NCBI GenBank assembly: GCA_937897665.1
Contig: CALCPB010000017.1
Span: forward strand, 1 to 13,960
DNA from: an uncultured Halomicronema sp.
Lineage (GTDB): Bacteria; Cyanobacteriota; Cyanobacteriia; Phormidesmidales; Phormidesmidaceae
Length of the DNA stretch: 13,960 bases
Direction: 5' to 3'
In this document: piece after piece, positions 1-7,570 of the stretch
How positions within the stretch are numbered: position 1 is the stretch's first letter
Layout: each line of letters opens with the position of its first letter
The notes under the pieces: model-generated
The model's input: only the letters and a program-made list of their open reading frames with translations
The model's database searches: none
Told to the model about the DNA's origin: nothing
Translations under genes and position numbers: made by a program

Positions 1-2
1 CT

Positions 3-1642
<1,640 letters not shown>

Positions 1643-1672
1643 CCTCGGCCCATGCTGCTGCTCAGTGAGCGA

Positions 1673-1705
1673 ACTCCCCGCTGCTCCCTGGCAATGCTGG
1701 GGAGT
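1673..1705. terminator. Possible hairpin between convergent thiC and hsp70-like genes
   Basis: ACTCCCC (1673-1679) and GGGGAGT (1699-1705) form a perfect 7-bp stem around a 19-nt loop, 30 nt after the thiC stop. No clear T-run follows on the plus strand, so this is only a candidate bidirectional terminator in the 153-bp convergent spacer. The rest of the spacer shows nothing recognisable. Confidence 0.3.
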
Positions 1706-1795
1706 GGGGGAATCGGAGCAAGCGGTTTTGCCACTTTGTACCTGACACCTCAACCCCTCTCATAGCTAGATATCCGAACACTAGCGTCTCCCTCC

Positions 1796-3394
1796 CTAGC
1801 TCAGCTGCACAACGGGCTGGTTGGTGAGCAGAGTGTCGCCGGTGAGGATGTCCTCAACGGTGAGGCGGAGTGTGCGATCGCGATCGACCTCAAACAGCAC
1901 GCGAATGCGATCGCTGCCGGGCACGCCCAGCGGTGCTAGTTGGGCGATCGTGCGGCCACTGCCAGTGTCATTGAGTGGCTGCACCTGTTGCGCCGCCTGA
2001 GCCGACTGGCGGGTGATCAGGCGATCGCCTTCAAAAAAGACCTCGGTGGTGGTGAGATCGGCTTCGTTGCCAAGTTCGCCGATCACCAACTCAATGCTGG
2101 GCTGGTTGTCGGTCGAGGCACCCAGCACAATTTCGACCGGCTCAGCCGACGGATAGGGCTGCCCCGACCGGATAATCGGCTGCCAACTATGACGACGATG
2201 GCGGCGATCCCAATAGCGAATGCCGTAGCTGTGGTAAAGAAAGTCGGTGAGTTCGATGCCCTGCTGCACCTGCAACGCCCCCTCGGCCACGGCGGTAAAG
2301 GGGCGATCACTGCGAATTTTTTCGGCGTCAAAGTGGCTCGCCAGCCAACTCTGCACAGCAGGAATTTGCGCCGTCCCCCCCACCAGCAGCACGGCATCGA
2401 TATCGACCAGGCTGAGTCCCTGCCGCCGCATTTGCTGAAAAATTTGTCCTAGACAGCCTTCTAATCGATCGAAAAACTGATTATTTTTCAAAATGTCTTC
2501 AAACGTAGCGCGATCGAGCTTCAGCGTCAGGCTTTCCAGCGTTTCATCATCAAAGAAGCTCTCAGTCGCCTGCGATTTGTCCGAAAGTTGAATTTTGAGT
2601 CGCTCGACTAGCCGCTGGGTTAACGGACTGAGGGGAATGCCTTGCTGCCGGTGAAAATAATCGGCTAGCCAGTTATCAATGTCTGCCCCACCCAAATTTT
2701 CGCCTGCCTTAGCCAATACCTTAGCCCGCTGTGGCTTTTGGGCAGAAGAGTCGGCCAGGGGCTGATTGCCCCAGCGCAAAATAAAGCCGAGCGGCTTGCG
2801 GTTGGGGGCGATCGCCAGATCCACCAGCGAAAAGTCCAGAGTGCCGCCACCAAAGTCAACAACCAGAACGGTTTCGGCTTGACGAATGCCATAGCCTAGT
2901 GCCGCAGCGGTGGGCTCATCCAACAGGCGCACCTTAGGCAGATCCAGCGTCGCCCCGGTCTCGCTGAGCCAGTGACGATAGACCTCAAAACTATCGACCG
3001 GCACCGTGAACACAACGGAGTCCACCGCTTCGCCCGACGCCTTAATCGCCCGCAACACATCAGCTAAGAACCAGCTGCCAATTTGCTCGAAGGAGAGGGC
3101 ACAACCATCCAGCTCGGGCAAAAACCCTTGAATCGCTGTGCCGATACCCCGTTTGAAATTGCGATAGAAACGATTGTCAGTGCTGACGTCAAGGCCACTG
3201 TCACGCACCGGCTGACCAGCTTGAATCGTGCCCTTAGCCGCATTTTCGATATATACCAGCGACGGCACCAAGGGCGGATTTTTGCCGAGCTGCTGCGCCA
3301 AAGGCGGGAGCGCAATTGCTTCGGGCGCTTGGGTAGCACTGTTCCAGCGAGTGATGACGGTGTTGCTGGTACCAAAATCGATAGCAAGGGTCAT
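1796..3394 (-). CDS. Hsp70-family protein (short, lid-less DnaK-like)
   Basis: This 532-residue protein has the Hsp70/actin-type ATPase fold. The phosphate-1 loop is at residues 6-13 (DFGTSNTV). A sheet segment VVFTVPVDSF lies near 127-136, LLDEPTAAALGYG at 157-169 and the phosphate-2 motif VVDFGGGTLD at 178-187. GGADIDNWL at 235-243 and the adenosine-site block VLLVGGTAQIP at 335-345 complete the nucleotide-binding domain. After about residue 385 comes a divergent beta-rich segment, and the protein stops without a DnaK helical lid or an acidic EEVD-like tail. It is therefore shorter than canonical DnaK (about 635 residues) and resembles the auxiliary Hsp70-like proteins common in cyanobacteria; its client is unknown. 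ATG 3394 is preferred over the upstream ATG at 3478 because conserved sequence begins at MTLAIDFGTSN; no strong ribosome-binding site is visible. It lies 142 bp downstream of the EI24 gene on the same strand, possibly in one operon. Confidence 0.9.
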   Translation of the reverse strand: MTLAIDFGTSNTVITRWNSATQAPEAIALPPLAQQLGKNPPLVPSLVYIENAAKGTIQAGQPVRDSGLDVSTDNRFYRNFKRGIGTAIQGFLPELDGCALSFEQIGSWFLADVLRAIKASGEAVDSVVFTVPVDSFEVYRHWLSETGATLDLPKVRLLDEPTAAALGYGIRQAETVLVVDFGGGTLDFSLVDLAIAPNRKPLGFILRWGNQPLADSSAQKPQRAKVLAKAGENLGGADIDNWLADYFHRQQGIPLSPLTQRLVERLKIQLSDKSQATESFFDDETLESLTLKLDRATFEDILKNNQFFDRLEGCLGQIFQQMRRQGLSLVDIDAVLLVGGTAQIPAVQSWLASHFDAEKIRSDRPFTAVAEGALQVQQGIELTDFLYHSYGIRYWDRRHRRHSWQPIIRSGQPYPSAEPVEIVLGASTDNQPSIELVIGELGNEADLTTTEVFFEGDRLITRQSAQAAQQVQPLNDTGSGRTIAQLAPLGVPGSDRIRVLFEVDRDRTLRLTVEDILTGDTLLTNQPVVQLS

Positions 3395-3536
3395 AGCGGG
3401 CGATCGCTCACAAAATAGCCTGATAAAAGCAAGTTGCTTAAACGTAGCGCCTCGATCACGAGTGCCTGGCATTGCCAAACCCTGTCCGAAGGTACCGCTG
3501 CGAGACCTTCATTAACGCATCTCGACCGGACGGGGA

Positions 3537-4370
3537 TCAAGGGGCCGGAGGCGGTGCGGCACTGAGAATGCGATCGCAAAAAAATAACGTTCCCGCCGCG
3601 ACACAGAGCGGAATGGCTAGCAGATTCATCAGGGGAATACTAAACAGCCCCAGGCACACCAGCGCAAAACTGCCACTCGCCGGGAGCGCCCGAAACACGA
3701 TGCCCAGCTTTTGCCGAAACTTGAGTCGCCGTCGTTCTAACGGCGCATCAAACATATCCAGGCAGACTAACAGCGATGCCAGGGTAATGCCCCCAATGGT
3801 GGCTACCAGCGTGCCCACGCCCGGAATCAAGTTGCCAAGCAGTAGGGGTAACCCAATTGCTGCCAGCAATAGCAGTTTCTTGAGTTCAAACATGAGGGCG
3901 CGCCAGATATCGATCACAAACGCCCCGGCTCCCATCGACGGCGGCGCGTCGAGCTTACCCGCCTGCAAAATCTCAATCTTTTCCGACAGCTGACCATAAA
4001 ATGGTGAGCCCAAAATGCCGCCAAACTGCAGCAGCACCAAGCCTAAAACCACCAGCAAGACCACAATCAAGCCGCCCTGAATTACAGGACTGAGGAATTC
4101 GATCACGGTATCGAGCCAGGCCGGGCCCACCCAGTTGATGAGCTGCTGAGTCCAGCGGTTAACTAGCTTGAGGCCGCTCCAAATGCCGAGTGAATACAGC
4201 ACTCCCCCCAGCAGAATGTTGATGACCAGCGGCCCGATGACGTAGGGCCAAAGCGACTTGTGTTTTTGAAACAAGCGCAAGGCCCGGAGCGGGTAGCTAA
4301 AGCCCAGCAAGAGTCCCGGCAGACCACCCCCCCGAGGGCTGAGCCGTTTGCTCGCATCGAGTTTCGTCAT
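3537..4370 (-). CDS. EI24 domain-containing membrane protein
   Basis: The 277-residue product matches the EI24/CysZ-like family in length and pattern. It has an N-terminal cytosolic segment with GLPGLLLGFSYPLRALRL, a first hydrophobic segment around YVIGPLVINILLGGVLYSLG and a second around GGLIVVLLVVLGLVLLQF. The conserved-looking GGILGSPFYGQLSEKIE follows, then a hydrophobic pair around LLLLAAIGLPLLLGNLIPGV and TIGGITLASLLVCLDMFD. A further pair near the C-terminus ends in FFCDRIL and a proline/alanine tail. CysZ homologues take part in sulfate uptake, but the role of cyanobacterial EI24 proteins is not settled, so I assign no substrate. I chose ATG 4370 because the 78 residues of the longer open frame (from 4604) are polar, lack family character and would overlap the divergent patX-like gene. 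No strong ribosome-binding site precedes 4370. Confidence 0.85.
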   Translation of the reverse strand: MTKLDASKRLSPRGGGLPGLLLGFSYPLRALRLFQKHKSLWPYVIGPLVINILLGGVLYSLGIWSGLKLVNRWTQQLINWVGPAWLDTVIEFLSPVIQGGLIVVLLVVLGLVLLQFGGILGSPFYGQLSEKIEILQAGKLDAPPSMGAGAFVIDIWRALMFELKKLLLLAAIGLPLLLGNLIPGVGTLVATIGGITLASLLVCLDMFDAPLERRRLKFRQKLGIVFRALPASGSFALVCLGLFSIPLMNLLAIPLCVAAGTLFFCDRILSAAPPPAP

Positions 4371-4434
4371 AGAAAGCGGTGCTGACAACTTTATCCATCT
4401 TGCCCTGAGTTGGCGAGTTTGGCGGGGCCAGTCG

Positions 4435-4440
4435 TCCGGA
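4435..4440 (+). promoter_or_regulatory. DIF1-type element (TCCGGA) upstream of the patX-like gene
   Basis: TCCGGA lies 54 bp before the ATG at 4494. In Anabaena, DIF1 elements sit near position -35 of promoters induced in developing heterocysts, and published work reports one within 69 nt upstream of patX genes. The hexamer is self-complementary and should occur a few times by chance in 14 kb (a second copy is at 5054-5059), so position and context carry the call. A start of transcription about 35 nt downstream would fall near 4475, which fits translation from 4494. I see no convincing -10 hexamer and no GTA-N8-TAC NtcA site in the 120-bp divergent spacer. Confidence 0.55.
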
Positions 4441-4493
4441 TTTGGGTGGGGTTTCCCGAAGAAGGGACTATGTCGACTTTGGCCAACGACTCT

Positions 4494-4679
4494 ATGAAAG
4501 TATTTGTCATGAGCGCGCTGACTTGTGCGATCGCTGGTGTCTTGGGCGTTCCTGCCACCGGGGCGATCGCTCCAGATACCGCTGCAGTTGAACAGCTTGA
4601 TCAACCTGAACTGCTCAGCAGCAGCTATATCTATCGGCGCTACACCGGGGGTACTGGCCGCCGCGAAATTTTGTCTTAG
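4494..4679 (+). CDS. patX: PatX-like secreted signalling peptide precursor with variant pentapeptide
   Basis: The 61-residue product begins with a hydrophobic export-type segment (MKVFVMSALTCAIAGVLGV, then a small-residue stretch around PATGAIA that could be a cleavage region). An acidic linker follows, and the C-terminus is SSSYIYRRYTGGTGRREILS. PatX proteins of filamentous cyanobacteria are small, with a hydrophobic N-terminus and an RG(S/T)GR pentapeptide related to PatS and HetN. The processed peptide binds HetR and restrains differentiation. Here residues 52-56 read GGTGR, so the first Arg is replaced by Gly, while GTGRRE after it is kept. ATG 4494 is preferred because a DIF1-type promoter element lies 54 bp upstream. 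ATG 4470, with AGGG at 4463-4466, is the alternative (69 residues), and the frame is open back to 4410. The gene is divergent from the EI24 gene. Assignment rests on architecture, motif and promoter element together. Confidence 0.7.
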   Translation: MKVFVMSALTCAIAGVLGVPATGAIAPDTAAVEQLDQPELLSSSYIYRRYTGGTGRREILS

Positions 4680-4956
4680 AGCGCGTCATCAAAATAACCA
4701 TCTCAACCTTTAGAAGCTCGGGATGTCCGACCAATCAACATCGGGCTGCCCCAAATAGCTTCTGAACTGGAATTGAGCTGCTCCCAACCCGCATGGCGAC
4801 GTTCTCTGTTGCGGGACATAGTTTAAGCACCGAGCCTTTGGCGTGGGTAAATGACTCCTCATCGGCTTAAATCGCTCGGTGCTCTCGTTATTTTGGCACT
4901 GACCACCACTCACCGGGGACACCGGCCGTATTTCTGATGAGTGTCAGGACGCAGCG
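4680..4956. other. Intergenic stretch with a 10-bp inverted repeat
   Basis: No credible gene is visible. AGCACCGAGC (4826-4835) and GCTCGGTGCT (4874-4883) are a perfect 10-bp inverted repeat around a 38-nt loop, followed on + by a T-rich GTTATTTTGG. It could end the patX-like transcript or mark a structured RNA. A 25-codon ATG frame (4793-4870) and a 70-codon minus-strand frame (4710-4922) cross this stretch, but neither has supporting features. Confidence 0.4.
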
Positions 4957-5289
4957 ATGGCTCAGGAAGTTAAACGACCCAAACAATACTCGCTAGGAAG
5001 ATGTGTTGCAACAAAGTTTGGGTGGCCTTCAAGCAGCTCAACTTTCCCAATTATCCGGAAAAGTTGTACTCACCCTTGAATTTAATCAAGCGTTAAAACG
5101 GGTTATCCTCTACACTCCTTAGCTTACATCCGTAAAGCCACGCCATCACACGATGATATTGTCCCTGCAGGTCTTGTGATCTCACAACGGCTGCTGAAGT
5201 TGGATACGTATATCCGGTTATTTACGCAACATCTACCTGGGGATTTCACGGTAAGTAGTCCACGGTGTATTCACGCACAAATCCGCTAA
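4957..5289 (+). pseudogene. Decayed small gene with two compensating frameshifts
   Basis: From ATG 4957 the frame reads MAQEVKRPKQYSL and then degenerates. Dropping one base near 4995 continues into the neighbouring frame as EDVLQQSLGGLQAAQLSQ through KVVLTLEFNQALKRVILYTP to TAG 5120-5122. The original frame then becomes protein-like again (LAYIRKATPSHDDIVPAGL through TYIRLFTQHLPGDF) until TAA 5287-5289. Together these make about 110 residues of amphipathic, cyanobacterial-looking protein. The two shifts are opposite in sign, so reading returns to the first frame, as expected from a damaged gene. I do not recognise the family. Chance open frames of 40-55 codons remain possible. No ribosome-binding site is evident at 4957. 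Confidence 0.35.
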
Positions 5290-5674
5290 GACTCTCCGGT
5301 AATACACGGATTCGCCTGTTTGCGGGCATTAGCGGCTCTCGAACTAATAGAGTAAATCGCTGAAACTGTCTTGGCATAAGGCTTTGACTTTATTCCTTGA
5401 CGATCATAAAAGCTGGTTTGCAGCGATGAATTGCCCCCATCATGGGCTCTCTGGGGGCGATTTATGGCAATTGAGGGACGATTTTACGTAACTCTACAGG
5501 CAGATTTTGGCAGGATTACGGTGTTTTCCTACGCAATCTCTCCCTTAGGGGGTGTGACCACTACTGATGAGGATATTGACGTGATACCGGCCCGAAGTTG
5601 GTTAGCTTTTCCGATTAATTACGTCTTGAACTGTCTATACAATCGAGATGTCAACCGCAAGGAACATCTACACA
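5290..5674. other. Gene-poor spacer with overlapping inverted repeats at its left end
   Basis: Three overlapping inverted repeats cluster at 5265-5335: GTGTATT/AATACAC (5265-5271, 5301-5307), AATCCG/CGGATT (5280-5285, 5307-5312) and CCGCTAA/TTAGCGG (5283-5289, 5329-5335). Some are mutually exclusive pairings. One copy of the TCTACAG heptamer that is clustered further right is at 5493-5499. An 85-codon frame (5431-5688) has no ribosome-binding site or recognisable features and runs into the next gene's start, so I do not call it. Nothing else is visible. Confidence 0.35.
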
Positions 5675-6016
5675 ATGAACATGATTAGCAATCCATCGAA
5701 TCCTTCTTCTATTAGTTCTGGTGTGGGTAGCAGCCACGAGGCACTAACATCTATTTGTCAGAATATTCAAGCTGAAGCGCGACTCCAACAATATCGAATC
5801 GAACAGCAACAGCAAGAACTCAGAGTCCTTAAAGACAAAGTGCAAGCGCTAGAGCTTCACAAAGCAACTCAGCTAGGACAAGACAAAATCGTGGGCTTCA
5901 TGGTGGGTGCGATCGTGTTATCTCTGCTTAGTTTGGCAACTTCAATCTTTTTCTCACCGGCAGAAAGTACTAAACTCTCTTATCGATCGGAAGTTCCTAT
6001 CGGCAATCTGTCCTAG
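5675..6016 (+). CDS. Small coiled-coil protein with one C-terminal membrane anchor
   Basis: The 113-residue product has three visible parts. The N-terminus is rich in Ser, Asn and Pro (about 1-20). A helical, Gln/Glu/Arg-rich segment with heptad-like hydrophobic spacing (about 27-63, including IEQQQQELRVLKDKVQALEL) is a probable coiled coil. A single hydrophobic helix (about 72-93, IVGFMVGAIVLSLLSLATSI) precedes a short polar tail. This suggests a tail-anchored inner-membrane protein that may oligomerise. ATG 5675 is chosen because AAGGAA at 5659-5664 gives a well-placed ribosome-binding site; the ATG at 5648, nine codons earlier, has none. I do not recognise a family and found no neighbour that suggests a role. 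It is the only confident gene in the 3-kb island. Confidence 0.6.
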   Translation: MNMISNPSNPSSISSGVGSSHEALTSICQNIQAEARLQQYRIEQQQQELRVLKDKVQALELHKATQLGQDKIVGFMVGAIVLSLLSLATSIFFSPAESTKLSYRSEVPIGNLS

Positions 6017-6386
6017 CAGCTAAAATGCAGCCCACATTTAACAGACACTGTTAAACATAGCAACACTGTTGAATGTCGGATTGAACTGACATATTTAGGG
6101 TCAAATCGTAGCGAGTCTACAGTACAAGAGCAGCAGTCGTCAGTTCTAGGTGATTAATTGCCCACGGGAAATATTGATTCTGTCCTGAACGAAGACTGCT
6201 AAAGTCAACCGAAAAGGTGCGTTCTGGCTGACTGACGATTTTTATTTGCTCATCAGACCTGCCGTTTTAGAAATTCTGTAGAAACGTGCTTAAGTGTGCT
6301 GTAGAGAGCTGGTACTCTACAGAAAGTACGAATCTCAAAACCCATTAAATCCACGTTCTGTCAATTACCGTAAAAGGAAAAAACGA
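6017..6386. other. Intergenic stretch with palindromes and heptamer repeats
   Basis: No gene is visible. TTTAACAG-aca-CTGTTAAA (6037-6055) is a perfect 8-bp palindrome 21 nt after the preceding stop; without a T-run it is a weak terminator candidate. CTGTAGAG (6299-6306) and CTCTACAG (6315-6322) form a second perfect 8-bp inverted repeat. The heptamer CTGTAGA/TCTACAG also occurs at 6116-6122 and 6276-6282. Confidence 0.45.
6299..6322. repeat. 8-bp inverted repeat, part of a CTGTAGA/TCTACAG heptamer cluster
   Basis: CTGTAGAG and CTCTACAG flank an 8-nt spacer, giving a two-fold symmetric site of 24 bp about 65 bp before the 20-codon ORF at 6387. Such symmetry fits a dimeric regulator site or an RNA hairpin. 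The same heptamer occurs seven times between 5493 and 6589 on one strand or the other, against roughly 0.1-0.2 expected by chance in that length. Confidence 0.5.
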
Positions 6387-6449
6387 ATGGAAAAGTTCAA
6401 ACACACTTACCTAACTGGCCGCGAATACTCACAACAGTGTAGGGGTTGA
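6387..6449 (+). CDS. Candidate 20-residue micro-ORF
   Basis: ATG 6387 is preceded by AAAAGGAAAA (the AAGGA core at 6374-6378), a good ribosome-binding site about 8 nt upstream. The peptide is basic and aromatic (MEKFKHTYLTGREYS at its start) and ends at TGA 6447-6449. A strong hairpin with a U-rich 3' flank lies 104 nt downstream (6553-6592) and a symmetric heptamer repeat lies upstream. Together these could delimit a short transcript with a peptide or leader role. No family is recognised, and a chance ORF of this size with a ribosome-binding site is plausible. Confidence 0.25.
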   Translation: MEKFKHTYLTGREYSQQCRG

Positions 6450-6552
6450 GTCCTGCCTATGACTCTTCACACTACTGTACTTTTTCATCAATTAGCCTGT
6501 CATGTAAAACAAAAAATATCACATCTCTTCTCGACATCCATTGTCGTCATAT

Positions 6553-6592
6553 ACCCTGTAGAAATTGTCCGGTCAAGGTCGATCTACAGGGT
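6553..6592 (+). terminator. Strong hairpin with U-rich flank, possible terminator
   Basis: ACCCTGTAGA (6553-6562) and TCTACAGGGT (6583-6592) are a perfect 10-bp inverted repeat around a 20-nt loop, followed by TTATTATT. This fits a factor-independent terminator for a + strand transcript, although the loop is large and the stem moderate in GC. Each arm holds a copy of the CTGTAGA heptamer, so the site could instead be a protein-binding palindrome. Confidence 0.45.
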
Positions 6593-6965
6593 TTATTATT
6601 GGGCAGTTCTAAACCCATAATGCTAAATCTGCCGCTACTTTCTCCCGATGGTCGGTGATGCGTTCAGCGTTGGCAGAGCTATACCGAAAAAGTTGGTGCA
6701 GTTTAAGGCTTTCCTAAAACCGGAACCTGACAATCAAGATTCAGGGTTGAGAATCGACTGTAGTAGTCAGTGACCTTGTAGACTGCGCCAATTGAATTCC
6801 CAGGTTTGTTGGAAAAGGACACTGTTTTGCATATCAACCTCGATACTTGCCATTGCAGCTTGCCGTTGAAATGCTGAACTAGGCTTGATCTAGTGGCTTG
6901 CCTACCCCATCCCAATGCAGTCACTGTCAAGGCAGAACGGTTTTATCGGTAGTCCAGATAGTAAG
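6593..6965. other. Intergenic stretch without recognisable features
   Basis: No gene, RNA or strong palindrome is visible. A 75-codon minus-strand frame (6703-6930) starts at TTG, lacks a ribosome-binding site and resembles no family. The nonamer GTAGTCCAG at 6949-6957 recurs at 7082-7090 near the other end of the adjacent repeat element. Confidence 0.35.
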
Positions 6966-7108
6966 TAATACCAGTTCGACCAATTACAGCTACACATACA
7001 AGTCGGCTTCGACTTCGCTCAGCCGACGTTCCTTGAGCGGAGCCGTTGGCGTAGCCTTCCCGTAGGGAATAAGGAAGATCTGTAGTCCAGTTTCAGAGAA
7101 TTGGTATA
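6966..7108. repeat. MITE-like cyanobacterial interspersed repeat
   Basis: The ends are imperfect inverted repeats: AATACCAGTTC at 6967-6977 and GAATTGGTATA at 7098-7108 (9 of 11 positions complementary). Inside are a 7-bp hairpin GTCGGCT/AGCCGAC (7002-7008, 7021-7027) with a TTCGACTTCGCTC-type loop, then GAGCGGAGCCGTTGGCGTAG, then a small hairpin TTCCC-gta-GGGAA (7057-7069). From memory, these modules and the ATACCAATTCTCTGAAA-type end are widely repeated in filamentous cyanobacterial genomes. It has no coding capacity, so if mobile it would depend on a transposase encoded elsewhere. Confidence 0.6.
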
Positions 7109-7132
7109 AGACACCCTAAATTATCTTTAAGT

Positions 7133-7408
7133 ATGTCATCGCCTAGCGTGACGCCCCAAAGCCAACCCTGGCGCTGCGTTGAGCTGTCGCCACAACATAC
7201 CCGACAGCAATGTTTATTGATGGCTACCTACTTATCAAGGTGATTGCGAGGAGATCATGACAGCGCAGGGGTCACAGAGGACGCTCCAGGACGCCGCCGA
7301 TCGCCCATCATCTTCGCAACAATTTTGCAGATCTTTGCGATTGAGACGCTCGCCTTAATCGCCTCTCAGACTGCTGTTAGCTTTGGCGAAACTATGCCAA
7401 AGGCATGA
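7133..7408 (+). pseudogene. Possible small gene interrupted by an in-frame TGA
   Basis: A frame from ATG 7133 runs 36 codons to TGA 7241-7243 and is open again in the same frame to TGA 7406-7408, about 91 codons in all. The second half carries a convincing hydrophobic helix (SPIIFATILQIFAIETLALI), and the first half includes PWRCVELSPQHTRQQCLLMA. A TGG-to-TGA change at codon 37 would explain the break. The alternative is an independent TTG-started ORF from 7244. The gene begins 25 bp after the MITE-like repeat and has no clear ribosome-binding site. No family is recognised. A perfect 7-bp repeat CTTTGGC/GCCAAAG (7381-7387, 7396-7402) overlaps its 3' end. Confidence 0.3.
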
Positions 7409-7570
7409 GGCTGACGCACAGTCAGTCAAGACTTTCACTGCAACAAATTGTTCTAGGAGTGCACTGGCAGCAGGGTTTCGTGGGATTTGAGCGATCGCTA
7501 AAGCTGGAGGAGCTGGGAGCAGACAGCCGAGGGCATCGGTAACGTTCAGATGGCTCTGAAAAGTCGATCA

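Noticed and set aside
1952..1966. TGSGR string inside the Hsp70-like protein resembling a PatS-type pentapeptide
   Set aside because: It lies in the interior of a large cytosolic protein without an export signal; coincidence is the simplest explanation.
4371..4604. 78-residue N-terminal extension of the EI24 protein
   Set aside because: It is polar and non-family-like and would overlap the divergent patX-like gene.
4793..4870. 25-codon ORF (begins MATFSVAGHS) on +
   Set aside because: Too short to judge; it overlaps the 4826-4883 inverted repeat and lacks a ribosome-binding site.
5054..5059. Second TCCGGA as another DIF1 promoter
   Set aside because: It falls inside the decayed frame and no gene starts within 100 bp downstream; a few copies are expected by chance in 14 kb.
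5431..5688. 85-codon ORF on +
   Set aside because: No ribosome-binding site, no recognisable motif, and it overlaps the better supported start at 5675.
6446..6658. 70-codon ORF on +
   Set aside because: It runs through the perfect hairpin at 6553-6592 and has no ribosome-binding site or family features.
6703..6930. 75-codon ORF on -
   Set aside because: TTG start, no ribosome-binding site, no recognisable features.
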